From Skeletonema tropicum (Eukaryota; Bacillariophyta; Thalassiosirophyceae; Thalassiosirales; Thalassiosiraceae): 64,000 nt of DNA. Below, one piece after another: positions 18,666-31,425 of the stretch; position 1 is the first letter of the stretch, and each line of letters opens with the position of its first letter. The notes beneath the pieces are model-generated. The model saw nothing but the letters and a program-made list of their open reading frames with translations, made no database searches and was not told the DNA's origin. Both the position numbers and the translations under genes were made by a program. The stretch spans positions 1,736,001-1,800,000 of the forward strand of contig CM074145.1 of NCBI GenBank assembly GCA_037178625.1, in the 5' to 3' direction.

Positions 18666-18781
18666 GAACAACACCAGGGATTCCAACGTGGTCCCCCACC
18701 GTAGTACTAACCTGGCCCGACAGTGCTTAACTTCGCTGAGCAGACGGGAAGCGGTGCTGTCACTGTGGTATGGTCGTTCCT
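18664..18781 (-). rRNA. 5S ribosomal RNA, unit 1
   Basis: 118 nt, read from 18781 down. It has the eukaryotic 5S landmarks in order: CATACCAC after helix I, CGTCTGCTCAGCGAAGTTAAGC, GTCGGGCCAGGTTAGTACT, then GGGGGACC and GGAATCCC. The first nine bases (AGGAACGAC) pair with the last nine (GTTGTTCTT) to close helix I, with G-U pairs. ACAGTG and CACTGT close helix II. AAGTTAAGC and GGTGGGGGACC stand where the internal pol III boxes A and C lie. The RNA is a part of the large ribosomal subunit and should be made by RNA polymerase III from the internal promoter. The ends are set by helix pairing and could be off by one or two bases. Confidence 0.96.
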
Positions 18782-18815
18782 GACACTGCACGGCGAGGTA
18801 ACATTCTGTAAAACA
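18750..18815 (-). promoter_or_regulatory. 5S upstream region with variable AT-rich motif at about -20 to -34
   Basis: Upstream of the 5S start on the minus strand is an A/T-rich motif (TTTTACAGAATG here, TTTTAGAAATG in many later units) about 20-34 bases before base 1, followed by a GC-richer stretch. Plant 5S genes have a TATA-like box near -28, so this may be an upstream start-site element. It is also the most length-variable short site in the array. Function is inferred from position only. Confidence 0.4.
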
Positions 18816-18881
18816 CACTAACTATTCAACTACAATCGAACCCAACAAGCCAATCCAACTAACTACTTACACAAACCTAAC

Positions 18882-19127
18882 ATGACGTTGCTGCGGCTAG
18901 GCATCATCTTGCCCGTGCTGGCACTCCTCCCATCAATACACAACAGCAATTGTATTATCAACCACCCTCTTCTCTTCGTCTACGCAAATGTCCCTCCTAC
19001 TTCATCACGAGGCAGTAGATTTACTCGCAAGCGAAACAAGTCAAGATCAGGATCATCCTCCGATGCATCATCTGATGGATTGACTCTCGGTGATATGCAG
19101 CTGCGGGGGACCTCGGAAACCGCATAG
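18882..19127 (+). CDS. 81-residue ORF with signal-peptide-like start in the 5S spacer (representative copy)
   Basis: The ATG lies 100 bp from the 5S start, in the opposite direction, after an A/C-rich leader. The first 20 residues (MTLLRLGIILPVLALLPSIH) look like a secretory signal; the rest is basic and Ser-rich (RFTRKRNKSRSG, then SSSDASSDG). No family is recognised. The same ORF recurs once per unit (e.g. 20695, 22501, 24307, 26102, 62211) and is identical in most. It is broken by indels in the copies starting at 44172, 45982, 49583 and 60409, and its end is changed at 58606. Conservation here only reflects array homogeneity, so it may simply be spacer. A 61-codon minus-strand frame overlaps it. 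Confidence 0.2.
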   Translation: MTLLRLGIILPVLALLPSIHNSNCIINHPLLFVYANVPPTSSRGSRFTRKRNKSRSGSSSDASSDGLTLGDMQLRGTSETA

Positions 19128-20476
19128 TGACCTGCCATAACGGGAGGAGGTACATTAGGGATCACCTTCCACTTTAGTTTTGGGTTCGGTGGAGAGCAAG
19201 GTGAATTTTGACTTCGACTGTTTTAGTTCAGCCGTCTGCTTCTTGGTCTTGGCAAGTCTTGGTCTTGGGATTCGAGAAGGATTCATTTGATCAAAATACG
19301 AGGACCGCCGCAGACCTCGAACGGTCGCACTTGAAGGCGCTGCGCTTCTTCTTAAGAATGCTTGTGAGTTATTGTTATGAATGCCTGTAATTGTAATGGA
19401 AGTAGCTTTGTTGATGTGGAGAGAGGGAAGACCTCGTTCATCTTTCCCATAAGCGTTTTGACATAATGATTTCTCGAATGGCAATGGATTTATCAACTTC
19501 AATACACAAGCAACTTGTACTTGATGACACAGTCAGCTTCCACTGGTCGGGCGGCGAAATCCATGTAGGCTTCGTATCTCAACTTGTAAAGGAATTCTCT
19601 GTCGCTGGAAATTCTTAGATATGTTCGATCCGTGCGATGGCTTCCTCGTGAGACTGGTCAGGGTAGAGGCAAAAGCGTGCGCGTTGGCATGGATATATTC
19701 GGCCTTGTCCTTGTGATTGCCTGTAGATAGCCTAATATCCTTATTAGTTGGCTTTAGTTTCAATCTTTCTTTCGAGCTTGTTCGCCATCTAGATCTGGTT
19801 GGGCAGACGGGTTTGCGTTTGCGTTTGCGTTTGCGTTTGCGTTTGCGTTTGCTGCAGTCTTGTTCTCGTCGACTAAGTGAGAGAGGCTGCTTCATTTCGG
19901 AATCGCCCTCTATCTCCCTCTATTTCGACTATTTATTTCCAGTCCTAGAATTTCATTAAGATTGTTTCTCCTTGCAAGGAGTACTTAGGTGACTCGTCGA
20001 TCTCTGTGTCGAATTCCCCCAATGATGCAGTACTGTGAAATAGATCGTAAAGGCTTTGGGTAGAGATGTGAGAGATAGGCGTCCGAAGAGACAATTACAA
20101 TTGCATGAATCAACCTGAAATGTCGTTAATGCAGCCACACTCGATGAAGAGGATGAGTTGGATCGCACCTCCTACCTCCACTCGCCTCCTACTTCCACTC
20201 GCTCAAATGGTAAAGAAGCACACCACATGAATCTGAATTTGGAAGTAGCTTCATCAATGTCAATGTAGCCAGCAAAGACAACGAAATTATGTTACATTGA
20301 TAGCAGGCACAGATAAGTAAGCAAGTACAATAGCAGCGATGAGGAGAAGTAAGTGCGAGCCAAAAGGCAAAAGGGCGAACAGCAAACAGGGTGGACGGAT
20401 GACATGACGCGATCGAGCGACGAGCGAAGGGCCGAGCAAAATGTAGCAAGATGAGATGCAAAAGGAAAAGAAGCAA

Positions 20477-20594
20477 AAGAACAACACCAGGGATTCCAAC
20501 GTGGTCCCCCACCGTAGTACTAACCTGGCCCGACAGTGCTTAACTTCGCTGAGCAGACGGGAAGCGGTGCTGTCACTGTGGTATGGTCGTTCCT
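20477..20594 (-). rRNA. 5S ribosomal RNA, unit 2
   Basis: Reads the same as the unit 1 gene over its full length. Confidence 0.95.
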
Positions 20595-22283
20595 GACACT
20601 GCACGGCGAGGTAACATTCTGTAAAACACACTAACTATTCAACTACAATCGAACCCAACAAGCCAATCCAACTAACTACTTACACAAACCTAACATGACG
20701 TTGCTGCGGCTAGGCATCATCTTGCCCGTGCTGGCACTCCTCCCATCAATACACAACAGCAATTGTATTATCAACCACCCTCTTCTCTTCGTCTACGCAA
20801 ATGTCCCTCCTACTTCATCACGAGGCAGTAGATTTACTCGCAAGCGAAACAAGTCAAGATCAGGATCATCCTCCGATGCATCATCTGATGGATTGACTCT
20901 CGGTGATATGCAGCTGCGGGGGACCTCGGAAACCGCATAGTGACCTGCCATAACGGGAGGAGGTACATTAGGGATCACCTTCCACTTTAGTTTTGGGTTC
21001 GGTGGAGAGCAAGGTGAATTTTGACTTCGACTGTTTTAGTTCAGCCGTCTGCTTCTTGGTCTTGGCAAGTCTTGGTCTTGGGATTCGAGAAGGATTCATT
21101 TGATCAAAATACGAGGACCGCCGCAGACCTCGAACGGTCGCACTTGAAGGCGCTGCGCTTCTTCTTAAGAATGCTTGTGAGTTATTGTTATGAATGCCTG
21201 TAATTGTAATGGAAGTAGCTTTGTTGATGTGGAGAGAGGGAAGACCTCGTTCATCTTTCCCATAAGCGTTTTGGCATAATGATTTCTCGAATGGCAATGG
21301 ATTTATCAACTTCAATACACAAGCAACTTGTACTTGATGACACAGTCAGCTTCCACTGGTCGGGCGGCGAAATCCATGTAGGCTTCGTATCTCAACTTGT
21401 AAAGGAATTCTCTGTCGCTGGAAATTCTTAGATATGTTCGATCCGTGCGATGGCTTCCTCGTGAGACTGGTCAGGGTAGAGGCAAAAGCGTGCGCGTTGG
21501 CATGGATATATTCGGCCTTGTCCTTGTGATTGCCTGTAGATAGCCTAATATCCTTAGTAGTTGGCTTTAGTTTCAATCTTTCTTTCGAGCTTGTTCGCCA
21601 TCTAGATCTGGTTGGGCAGACGGGTTTGCGTTTGCGTTTGCGTTTGCGTTTGCGTTTGCTGCAGTCTTGTTCTCGTCGACTAAGTGAGAGAGGCTGCTTC
21701 ATTTCGGAATCGCCCTCTATCTCCCTCTATTTCGACTATTTATTTCCAGTCCTAGAATTTCATTAAGATTGTTTCTCCTTGCAAGGAGTACTTAGGTGAC
21801 TCGTCGATCTCTGTGTCGAATTCCCCCAATGATGCAGTACTGTGAAATAGATCGTAAAGGCTTTGGGTAGAGATGTGAGAGATAGGCGTCCGAAGAGACA
21901 ATTACAATTGCATGAATCAACCTGAAATGTCGTTAATGCAGCCACACTCGATGAAGAGGATGAGTTGGATCGCACCTCCTACCTCCACTCGCCTCCTACT
22001 TCCACTCGCTCAAATGGTAAAGAAGCACACCACATGAATCTGAATTTGGAAGTAGCTTCATCAATGTCAATGTAGCCAGCAAAGACAACGAAATTATGTT
22101 ACATTGATAGCAGGCACAGATAAGTAAGCAAGTACAATAGCAGCGATGAGGAGAAGTAAGTGCGAGCCAAAAGGCAAAAGGGCGAACAGCAAACAGGGTG
22201 GACGGATGACATGACGCGATCGAGCGACGAGCGAAGGGCCGAGCAAAATGTAGCAAGATGAGATGCAAAAGGAAAAGAAGCAA

Positions 22284-22401
22284 AAGAACAACACCAGGGA
22301 TTCCAACGTGGTCCCCCACCGTAGTACTAACCTGGCCCGACAGTGCTTAACTTCGCTGAGCAGACGGGAAGCGGTGCTGTCACTGTGGTATGGTCGTTCC
22401 T
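22284..22401 (-). rRNA. 5S ribosomal RNA, unit 3
   Basis: Same as unit 1. The upstream variable site reads CATTTGTAAAAC on the plus strand. Confidence 0.95.
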
Positions 22402-24089
22402 GACACTGCACGGCGAGGTAACATTTGTAAAACACACTAACTATTCAACTACAATCGAACCCAACAAGCCAATCCAACTAACTACTTACACAAACCTAAC
22501 ATGACGTTGCTGCGGCTAGGCATCATCTTGCCCGTGCTGGCACTCCTCCCATCAATACACAACAGCAATTGTATTATCAACCACCCTCTTCTCTTCGTCT
22601 ACGCAAATGTCCCTCCTACTTCATCACGAGGCAGTAGATTTACTCGCAAGCGAAACAAGTCAAGATCAGGATCATCCTCCGATGCATCATCTGATGGATT
22701 GACTCTCGGTGATATGCAGCTGCGGGGGACCTCGGAAACCGCATAGTGACCTGCCATAACGGGAGGAGGTACATTAGGGATCACCTTCCACTTTAGTTTT
22801 GGGTTCGGTGGAGAGCAAGGTGAATTTTGACTTCGACTGTTTTAGTTCAGCCGTCTGCTTCTTGGTCTTGGCAAGTCTTGGTCTTGGGATTCGAGAAGGA
22901 TTCATTTGATCAAAATACGAGGACCGCCGCAGACCTCGAACGGTCGCACTTGAAGGCGCTGCGCTTCTTCTTAAGAATGCTTGTGAGTTATTGTTATGAA
23001 TGCCTGTAATTGTAATGGAAGTAGCTTTGTTGATGTGGAGAGAGGGAAGACCTCGTTCATCTTTCCCATAAGCGTTTTGGCATAATGATTTCTCGAATGG
23101 CAATGGATTTATCAACTTCAATACACAAGCAACTTGTACTTGATGACACAGTCAGCTTCCACTGGTCGGGCGGCGAAATCCATGTAGGCTTCGTATCTCA
23201 ACTTGTAAAGGAATTCTCTGTCGCTGGAAATTCTTAGATATGTTCGATCCGTGCGATGGCTTCCTCGTGAGACTGGTCAGGGTAGAGGCAAAAGCGTGCG
23301 CGTTGGCATGGATATATTCGGCCTTGTCCTTGTGATTGCCTGTAGATAGCCTAATATCCTTAGTAGTTGGCTTTAGTTTCAATCTTTCTTTCGAGCTTGT
23401 TCGCCATCTAGATCTGGTTGGGCAGACGGGTTTGCGTTTGCGTTTGCGTTTGCGTTTGCGTTTGCTGCAGTCTTGTTCTCGTCGACTAAGTGAGAGAGGC
23501 TGCTTCATTTCGGAATCGCCCTCTATCTCCCTCTATTTCGACTATTTATTTCCAGTCCTAGAATTTCATTAAGATTGTTTCTCCTTGCAAGGAGTACTTA
23601 GGTGACTCGTCGATCTCTGTGTCGAATTCCCCCAATGATGCAGTACTGTGAAATAGATCGTAAAGGCTTTGGGTAGAGATGTGAGAGATAGGCGTCCGAA
23701 GAGACAATTACAATTGCATGAATCAACCTGAAATGTCGTTAATGCAGCCACACTCGATGAAGAGGATGAGTTGGATCGCACCTCCTACCTCCACTCGCCT
23801 CCTACTTCCACTCGCTCAAATGGTAAAGAAGCACACCACATGAATCTGAATTTGGAAGTAGCTTCATCAATGTCAATGTAGCCAGCAAAGACAACGAAAT
23901 TATGTTACATTGATAGCAGGCACAGATAAGTAAGCAAGTACAATAGCAGCGATGAGGAGAAGTAAGTGCGAGCCAAAAGGCAAAAGGGCGAACAGCAAAC
24001 AGGGTGGACGGATGACATGACGCGATCGAGCGACGAGCGAAGGGCCGAGCAAAATGTAGCAAGATGAGATGCAAAAGGAAAAGAAGCAA

Positions 24090-24207
24090 AAGAACAACAC
24101 CAGGGATTCCAACGTGGTCCCCCACCGTAGTACTAACCTGGCCCGACAGTGCTTAACTTCGCTGAGCAGACGGGAAGCGGTGCTGTCACTGTGGTATGGT
24201 CGTTCCT
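24090..24207 (-). rRNA. 5S ribosomal RNA, unit 4
   Basis: Same as unit 1. The upstream variable site reads CATCTGTAAAAC. Confidence 0.95.
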
Positions 24208-25884
24208 GACACTGCACGGCGAGGTAACATCTGTAAAACACACTAACTATTCAACTACAATCGAACCCAACAAGCCAATCCAACTAACTACTTACACAAA
24301 CCTAACATGACGTTGCTGCGGCTAGGCATCATCTTGCCCGTGCTGGCACTCCTCCCATCAATACACAACAGCAATTGTATTATCAACCACCCTCTTCTCT
24401 TCGTCTACGCAAATGTCCCTCCTACTTCATCACGAGGCAGTAGATTTACTCGCAAGCGAAACAAGTCAAGATCAGGATCATCCTCCGATGCATCATCTGA
24501 TGGATTGACTCTCGGTGATATGCAGCTGCGGGGGACCTCGGAAACCGCATAGTGACCTGCCATAACGGGAGGAGGTACATTAGGGATCACCTTCCACTTT
24601 AGTTTTGGGTTCGGTGGAGAGCAAGGTGAATTTTGACTTCGACTGTTTTAGTTCAGCCGTCTGCTTCTTGGTCTTGGCAAGTCTTGGTCTTGGGATTCGA
24701 GAAGGATTCATTTGATCAAAATACGAGGACCGCCGCAGACCTCGAACGGTCGCACTTGAAGGCGCTGCGCTTCTTCTTAAGAATGCTTGTGAGTTATTGT
24801 TATGAATGCCTGTAATTGTAATGGAAGTAGCTTTGTTGATGTGGAGAGAGGGAAGACCTCGTTCATCTTTCCCATAAGCGTTTTGGCATAATGATTTCTC
24901 GAATGGCAATGGATTTATCAACTTCAATACACAAGCAACTTGTACTTGATGACACAGTCAGCTTCCACTGGTCGGGCGGCGAAATCCATGTAGGCTTCGT
25001 ATCTCAACTTGTAAAGGAATTCTCTGTCGCTGGAAATTCTTAGATATGTTCGATCCGTGCGATGGCTTCCTCGTGAGACTGGTCAGGGTAGAGGCAAAAG
25101 CGTGCGCGTTGGCATGGATATATTCGGCCTTGTCCTTGTGATTGCCTGTAGATAGCCTAATATCCTTAGTAGTTGGCTTTAGTTTCAATCTTTCTTTCGA
25201 GCTTGTTCGCCATCTAGATCTGGTTGGGCAGACAGGGTTTGCGTTTGCGTTTGCGTTTGCTGCAGTCTTGTTCTCGTCGACTAAGTGAGAGAGGCTGCTT
25301 CATTTCGGAATCGCCCTCTATCTCCCTCTATTTCGACTATTTATTTCCAGTCCTAGAATTTCATTAAGATTGTTTCTCCTTGCAAGGAGTACTTAGGTGA
25401 CTCGTCGATCTCTGTGTCGAATTCCCCCAATGATGCAGTACTGTGAAATAGATCGTAAAGGCTTTGGGTAGAGATGTGAGAGATAGGCGTCCGAAGAGAC
25501 AATTACAATTGCATGAATCAACCTGAAATGTCGTTAATGCAGCCACACTCGATGAAGAGGATGAGTTGGATCGCACCTCCTACCTCCACTCGCCTCCTAC
25601 TTCCACTCGCTCAAATGGTAAAGAAGCACACCACATGAATCTGAATTTGGAAGTAGCTTCATCAATGTCAATGTAGCCAGCAAAGACAACGAAATTATGT
25701 TACATTGATAGCAGGCACAGATAAGTAAGCAAGTACAATAGCAGCGATGAGGAGAAGTAAGTGCGAGCCAAAAGGCAAAAGGGCGAACAGCAAACAGGGT
25801 GGACGGATGACATGACGCGATCGAGCGACGAGCGAAGGGCCGAGCAAAATGTAGCAAGATGAGATGCAAAAGGAAAAGAAGCAA

Positions 25885-26002
25885 AAGAACAACACCAGGG
25901 ATTCCAACGTGGTCCCCCACCGTAGTACTAACCTGGCCCGACAGTGCTTAACTTCGCTGAGCAGACGGGAAGCGGTGCTGTCACTGTGGTATGGTCGTTC
26001 CT
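25885..26002 (-). rRNA. 5S ribosomal RNA, unit 5
   Basis: Same as unit 1. The unit is shorter than its neighbours because the TTTGCG tract is short. Confidence 0.95.
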
Positions 26003-27695
26003 GACACTGCACGGCGAGGTAACATCTGTAAAACACACTAACTATTCAACTACAATCGAACCCAACAAGCCAATCCAACTAACTACTTACACAAACCTAA
26101 CATGACGTTGCTGCGGCTAGGCATCATCTTGCCCGTGCTGGCACTCCTCCCATCAATACACAACAGCAATTGTATTATCAACCACCCTCTTCTCTTCGTC
26201 TACGCAAATGTCCCTCCTACTTCATCACGAGGCAGTAGATTTACTCGCAAGCGAAACAAGTCAAGATCAGGATCATCCTCCGATGCATCATCTGATGGAT
26301 TGACTCTCGGTGATATGCAGCTGCGGGGGACCTCGGAAACCGCATAGTGACCTGCCATAACGGGAGGAGGTACATTAGGGATCACCTTCCACTTTAGTTT
26401 TGGGTTCGGTGGAGAGCAAGGTGAATTTTGACTTCGACTGTTTTAGTTCAGCCGTCTGCTTCTTGGTCTTGGCAAGTCTTGGTCTTGGGATTCGAGAAGG
26501 ATTCATTTGATCAAAATACGAGGACCGCCGCAGACCTCGAACGGTCGCACTTGAAGGCGCTGCGCTTCTTCTTAAGAATGCTTGTGAGTTATTGTTATGA
26601 ATGCCTGTAATTGTAATGGAAGTAGCTTTGTTGATGTGGAGAGAGGGAAGACCTCGTTCATCTTTCCCATAAGCGTTTTGGCATAATGATTTCTCGAATG
26701 GCAATGGATTTATCAACTTCAATACACAAGCAACTTGTACTTGATGACACAGTCAGCTTCCACTGGTCGGGCGGCGAAATCCATGTAGGCTTCGTATCTC
26801 AACTTGTAAAGGAATTCTCTGTCGCTGGAAATTCTTAGATATGTTCGATCCGTGCGATGGCTTGCTCGTGAGACTGGTCAGGGTAGAGGCAAAAGCGTGC
26901 GCGTTGGCATGGATATATTCGGCCTTGTCCTTGTGATTGCCTGTAGATAGCCTAATATCCTTAGTAGTTGGCTTTAGTTTCAATCTTTCTTTCGAGCTTG
27001 TTCGCCATCTAGATCTGGTTGGGCAGACAGGGTTTGCGTTTGCGTTGCGTTTGCGTTTGCGTTTGCGTTGCTGCAGTCTTGTTCTCGTCGACTAAGTGAG
27101 AGAGGCTGCTTCATTTCGGAATCGCCCTCTATCTCCCTCTATTTCGACTATTTATTTCCAGTCCTAGAATTTCATTAAGATTGTTTCTCCTTGCAAGGAG
27201 TACTTAGGTGACTCGTCGATCTCTGTGTCGAATTCCCCCAATGATGCAGTACTGTGAAATAGATCGTAAAGGCTTTGGGTAGAGATGTGAGAGATAGGCG
27301 TCCGAAGAGACAATTACAATTGCATGAATCAACCTGAAATGTCGTTAATGCAGCCACACTCGATGAAGAGGATGAGTTGGATCGCACCTCCTACCTCCAC
27401 TCGCCTCCTACTTCCACTCGCTCAAATGGTAAAGAAGCACACCACATGAATCTGAATTTGGAAGTAGCTTCATCAATGTCAATGTAGCCAGCAAAGACAA
27501 CGAAATTATGTTACATTGATAGCAGGCACAGATAAGTAAGCAAGTACAATAGCAGCGATGAGGAGAAGTAAGTGCGAGCCAAAAGGCAAAAGGGCGAACA
27601 GCAAACAGGGTGGACGGATGACATGACGCGATCGAGCGACGAGCGAAGGGCCGAGCAAAATGTAGCAAGATGAGATGCAAAAGGAAAAGAAGCAA

Positions 27696-27813
27696 AAGAA
27701 CAACACCAGGGATTCCAACGTGGTCCCCCACCGTAGTACTAACCTGGCCCGACAGTGCTTAACTTCGCTGAGCAGACGGGAAGCGGTGCTGTCACTGTGG
27801 TATGGTCGTTCCT
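27696..27813 (-). rRNA. 5S ribosomal RNA, unit 6
   Basis: Same as unit 1. The upstream variable site reads CATTGCTAAAAC, not seen in other units. Confidence 0.95.
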
Positions 27814-29501
27814 GACACTGCACGGCGAGGTAACATTGCTAAAACACACTAACTATTCAACTACAATCGAACCCAACAAGCCAATCCAACTAACTACTTA
27901 CACAAACCTAACATGACGTTGCTGCGGCTAGGCATCATCTTGCCCGTGCTGGCACTCCTCCCATCAATACACAACAGCAATTGTATTATCAACCACCCTC
28001 TTCTCTTCGTCTACGCAAATGTCCCTCCTACTTCATCACGAGGCAGTAGATTTACTCGCAAGCGAAACAAGTCAAGATCAGGATCATCCTCCGATGCATC
28101 ATCTGATGGATTGACTCTCGGTGATATGCAGCTGCGGGGGACCTCGGAAACCGCATAGTGACCTGCCATAACGGGAGGAGGTACATTAGGGATCACCTTC
28201 CACTTTAGTTTTGGGTTCGGTGGAGAGCAAGGTGAATTTTGACTTCGACTGTTTTAGTTCAGCCGTCTGCTTCTTGGTCTTGGCAAGTCTTGGTCTTGGG
28301 ATTCGAGAAGGATTCATTTGATCAAAATACGAGGACCGCCGCAGACCTCGAACGGTCGCACTTGAAGGCGCTGCGCTTCTTCTTAAGAATGCTTGTGAGT
28401 TATTGTTATGAATGCCTGTAATTGTAATGGAAGTAGCTTTGTTGATGTGGAGAGAGGGAAGACCTCGTTCATCTTTCCCATAAGCGTTTTGACATAATGA
28501 TTTCTCGAATGGCAATGGATTTATCAACTTCAATACACAAGCAACTTGTACTTGATGACACAGTCAGCTTCCACTGGTCGGGCGGCGAAATCCATGTAGG
28601 CTTCGTATCTCAACTTGTAAAGGAATTCTCTGTCGCTGGAAATTCTTAGATATGTTCGATCCGTGCGATGGCTTGCTCGTGAGACTGGTCAGGGTAGAGG
28701 CAAAAGCGTGCGCGTTGGCATGGATATATTCGGCCTTGTCCTTGTGATTGCCTGTAGATAGCCTAATATCCTTAGTAGTTGGCTTTAGTTTCAATCTTTC
28801 TTTCGAGCTTGTTCGCCATCTAGATCTGGTTGGGCAGACAGGGTTTGCGTTTGCGTTGCGTTTGCGTTTGCGTTTGCTGCAGTCTTGTTCTCGTCGACTA
28901 AGTGAGAGAGGCTGCTTCATTTCGGAATCGCCCTCTATCTCCCTCTATTTCGACTATTTATTTCCAGTCCTAGAATTTCATTAAGATTGTTTCTCCTTGC
29001 AAGGAGTACTTAGGTGACTCGTCGATCTCTGTGTCGAATTCCCCCAATGATGCAGTACTGTGAAATAGATCGTAAAGGCTTTGGGTAGAGATGTGAGAGA
29101 TAGGCGTCCGAAGAGACAATTACAATTGCATGAATCAACCTGAAATGTCGTTAATGCAGCCACACTCGATGAAGAGGATGAGTTGGATCGCACCTCCTAC
29201 CTCCACTCGCCTCCTACTTCCACTCGCTCAAATGGTAAAGAAGCACACCACATGAATCTGAATTTGGAAGTAGCTTCATCAATGTCAATGTAGCCAGCAA
29301 AGACAACGAAATTATGTTACATTGATAGCAGGCACAGATAAGTAAGCAAGTACAATAGCAGCGATGAGGAGAAGTAAGTGCGAGCCAAAAGGCAAAAGGG
29401 CGAACAGCAAACAGGGTGGACGGATGACATGACGCGATCGAGCGACGAGCGAAGGGCCGAGCAAAATGTAGCAAGATGAGATGCAAAAGGAAAAGAAGCA
29501 A

Positions 29502-29619
29502 AAGAACAACACCAGGGATTCCAACGTGGTCCCCCACCGTAGTACTAACCTGGCCCGACAGTGCTTAACTTCGCTGAGCAGACGGGAAGCGGTGCTGTCA
29601 CTGTGGTATGGTCGTTCCT
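29502..29619 (-). rRNA. 5S ribosomal RNA, unit 7
   Basis: Same as unit 1. Confidence 0.95.
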
Positions 29620-31307
29620 GACACTGCACGGCGAGGTAACATCTGTAAAACACACTAACTATTCAACTACAATCGAACCCAACAAGCCAATCCAACTAAC
29701 TACTTACACAAACCTAACATGACGTTGCTGCGGCTAGGCATCATCTTGCCCGTGCTGGCACTCCTCCCATCAATACACAACAGCAATTGTATTATCAACC
29801 ACCCTCTTCTCTTCGTCTACGCAAATGTCCCTCCTACTTCATCACGAGGCAGTAGATTTACTCGCAAGCGAAACAAGTCAAGATCAGGATCATCCTCCGA
29901 TGCATCATCTGATGGATTGACTCTCGGTGATATGCAGCTGCGGGGGACCTCGGAAACCGCATAGTGACCTGCCATAACGGGAGGAGGTACATTAGGGATC
30001 ACCTTCCACTTTAGTTTTGGGTTCGGTGGAGAGCAAGGTGAATTTTGACTTCGACTGTTTTAGTTCAGCCGTCTGCTTCTTGGTCTTGGCAAGTCTTGGT
30101 CTTGGGATTCGAGAAGGATTCATTTGATCAAAATACGAGGACCGCCGCAGACCTCGAACGGTCGCACTTGAAGGCGCTGCGCTTCTTCTTAAGAATGCTT
30201 GTGAGTTATTGTTATGAATGCCTGTAATTGTAATGGAAGTAGCTTTGTTGATGTGGAGAGAGGGAAGACCTCGTTCATCTTTCCCATAAGCGTTTTGGCA
30301 TAATGATTTCTCGAATGGCAATGGATTTATCAACTTCAATACACAAGCAACTTGTACTTGATGACACAGTCAGCTTCCACTGGTCGGGCGGCGAAATCCA
30401 TGTAGGCTTCGTATCTCAACTTGTAAAGGAATTCTCTGTCGCTGGAAATTCTTAGATATGTTCGATCCGTGCGATGGCTTCCTCGTGAGACTGGTCAGGG
30501 TAGAGGCAAAAGCGTGCGCGTTGGCATGGATATATTCGGCCTTGTCCTTGTGATTGCCTGTAGATAGCCTAATATCCTTAGTAGTTGGCTTTAGTTTCAA
30601 TCTTTCTTTCGAGCTTGTTCGCCATCTAGATCTGGTTGGGCAGACGGGTTTGCGTTTGCGTTTGCGTTTGCGTTTGCGTTTGCTGCAGTCTTGTTCTCGT
30701 CGACTAAGTGAGAGAGGCTGCTTCATTTCGGAATCGCCCTCTATCTCCCTCTATTTCGACTATTTATTTCCAGTCCTAGAATTTCATTAAGATTGTTTCT
30801 CCTTGCAAGGAGTACTTAGGTGACTCGTCGATCTCTGTGTCGAATTCCCCCAATGATGCAGTACTGTGAAATAGATCGTAAAGGCTTTGGGTAGAGATGT
30901 GAGAGATAGGCGTCCGAAGAGACAATTACAATTGCATGAATCAACCTGAAATGTCGTTAATGCAGCCACACTCGATGAAGAGGATGAGTTGGATCGCACC
31001 TCCTACCTCCACTCGCCTCCTACTTCCACTCGCTCAAATGGTAAAGAAGCACACCACATGAATCTGAATTTGGAAGTAGCTTCATCAATGTCAATGTAGC
31101 CAGCAAAGACAACGAAATTATGTTACATTGATAGCAGGCACAGATAAGTAAGCAAGTACAATAGCAGCGATGAGGAGAAGTAAGTGCGAGCCAAAAGGCA
31201 AAAGGGCGAACAGCAAACAGGGTGGACGGATGACATGACGCGATCGAGCGACGAGCGAAGGGCCGAGCAAAATGTAGCAAGATGAGATGCAAAAGGAAAA
31301 GAAGCAA

Positions 31308-31425
31308 AAGAACAACACCAGGGATTCCAACGTGGTCCCCCACCGTAGTACTAACCTGGCCCGACAGTGCTTAACTTCGCTGAGCAGACGGGAAGCGGTG
31401 CTGTCACTGTGGTATGGTCGTTCCT
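31308..31425 (-). rRNA. 5S ribosomal RNA, unit 8
   Basis: Same as unit 1. Confidence 0.95.

Noticed and set aside
18882..19500. Spliced gene running from the 81-codon ORF into later plus-strand frames
   Set aside because: GT-AG pairs can be found, but the joined frames give no recognisable protein and the choice of sites is arbitrary.
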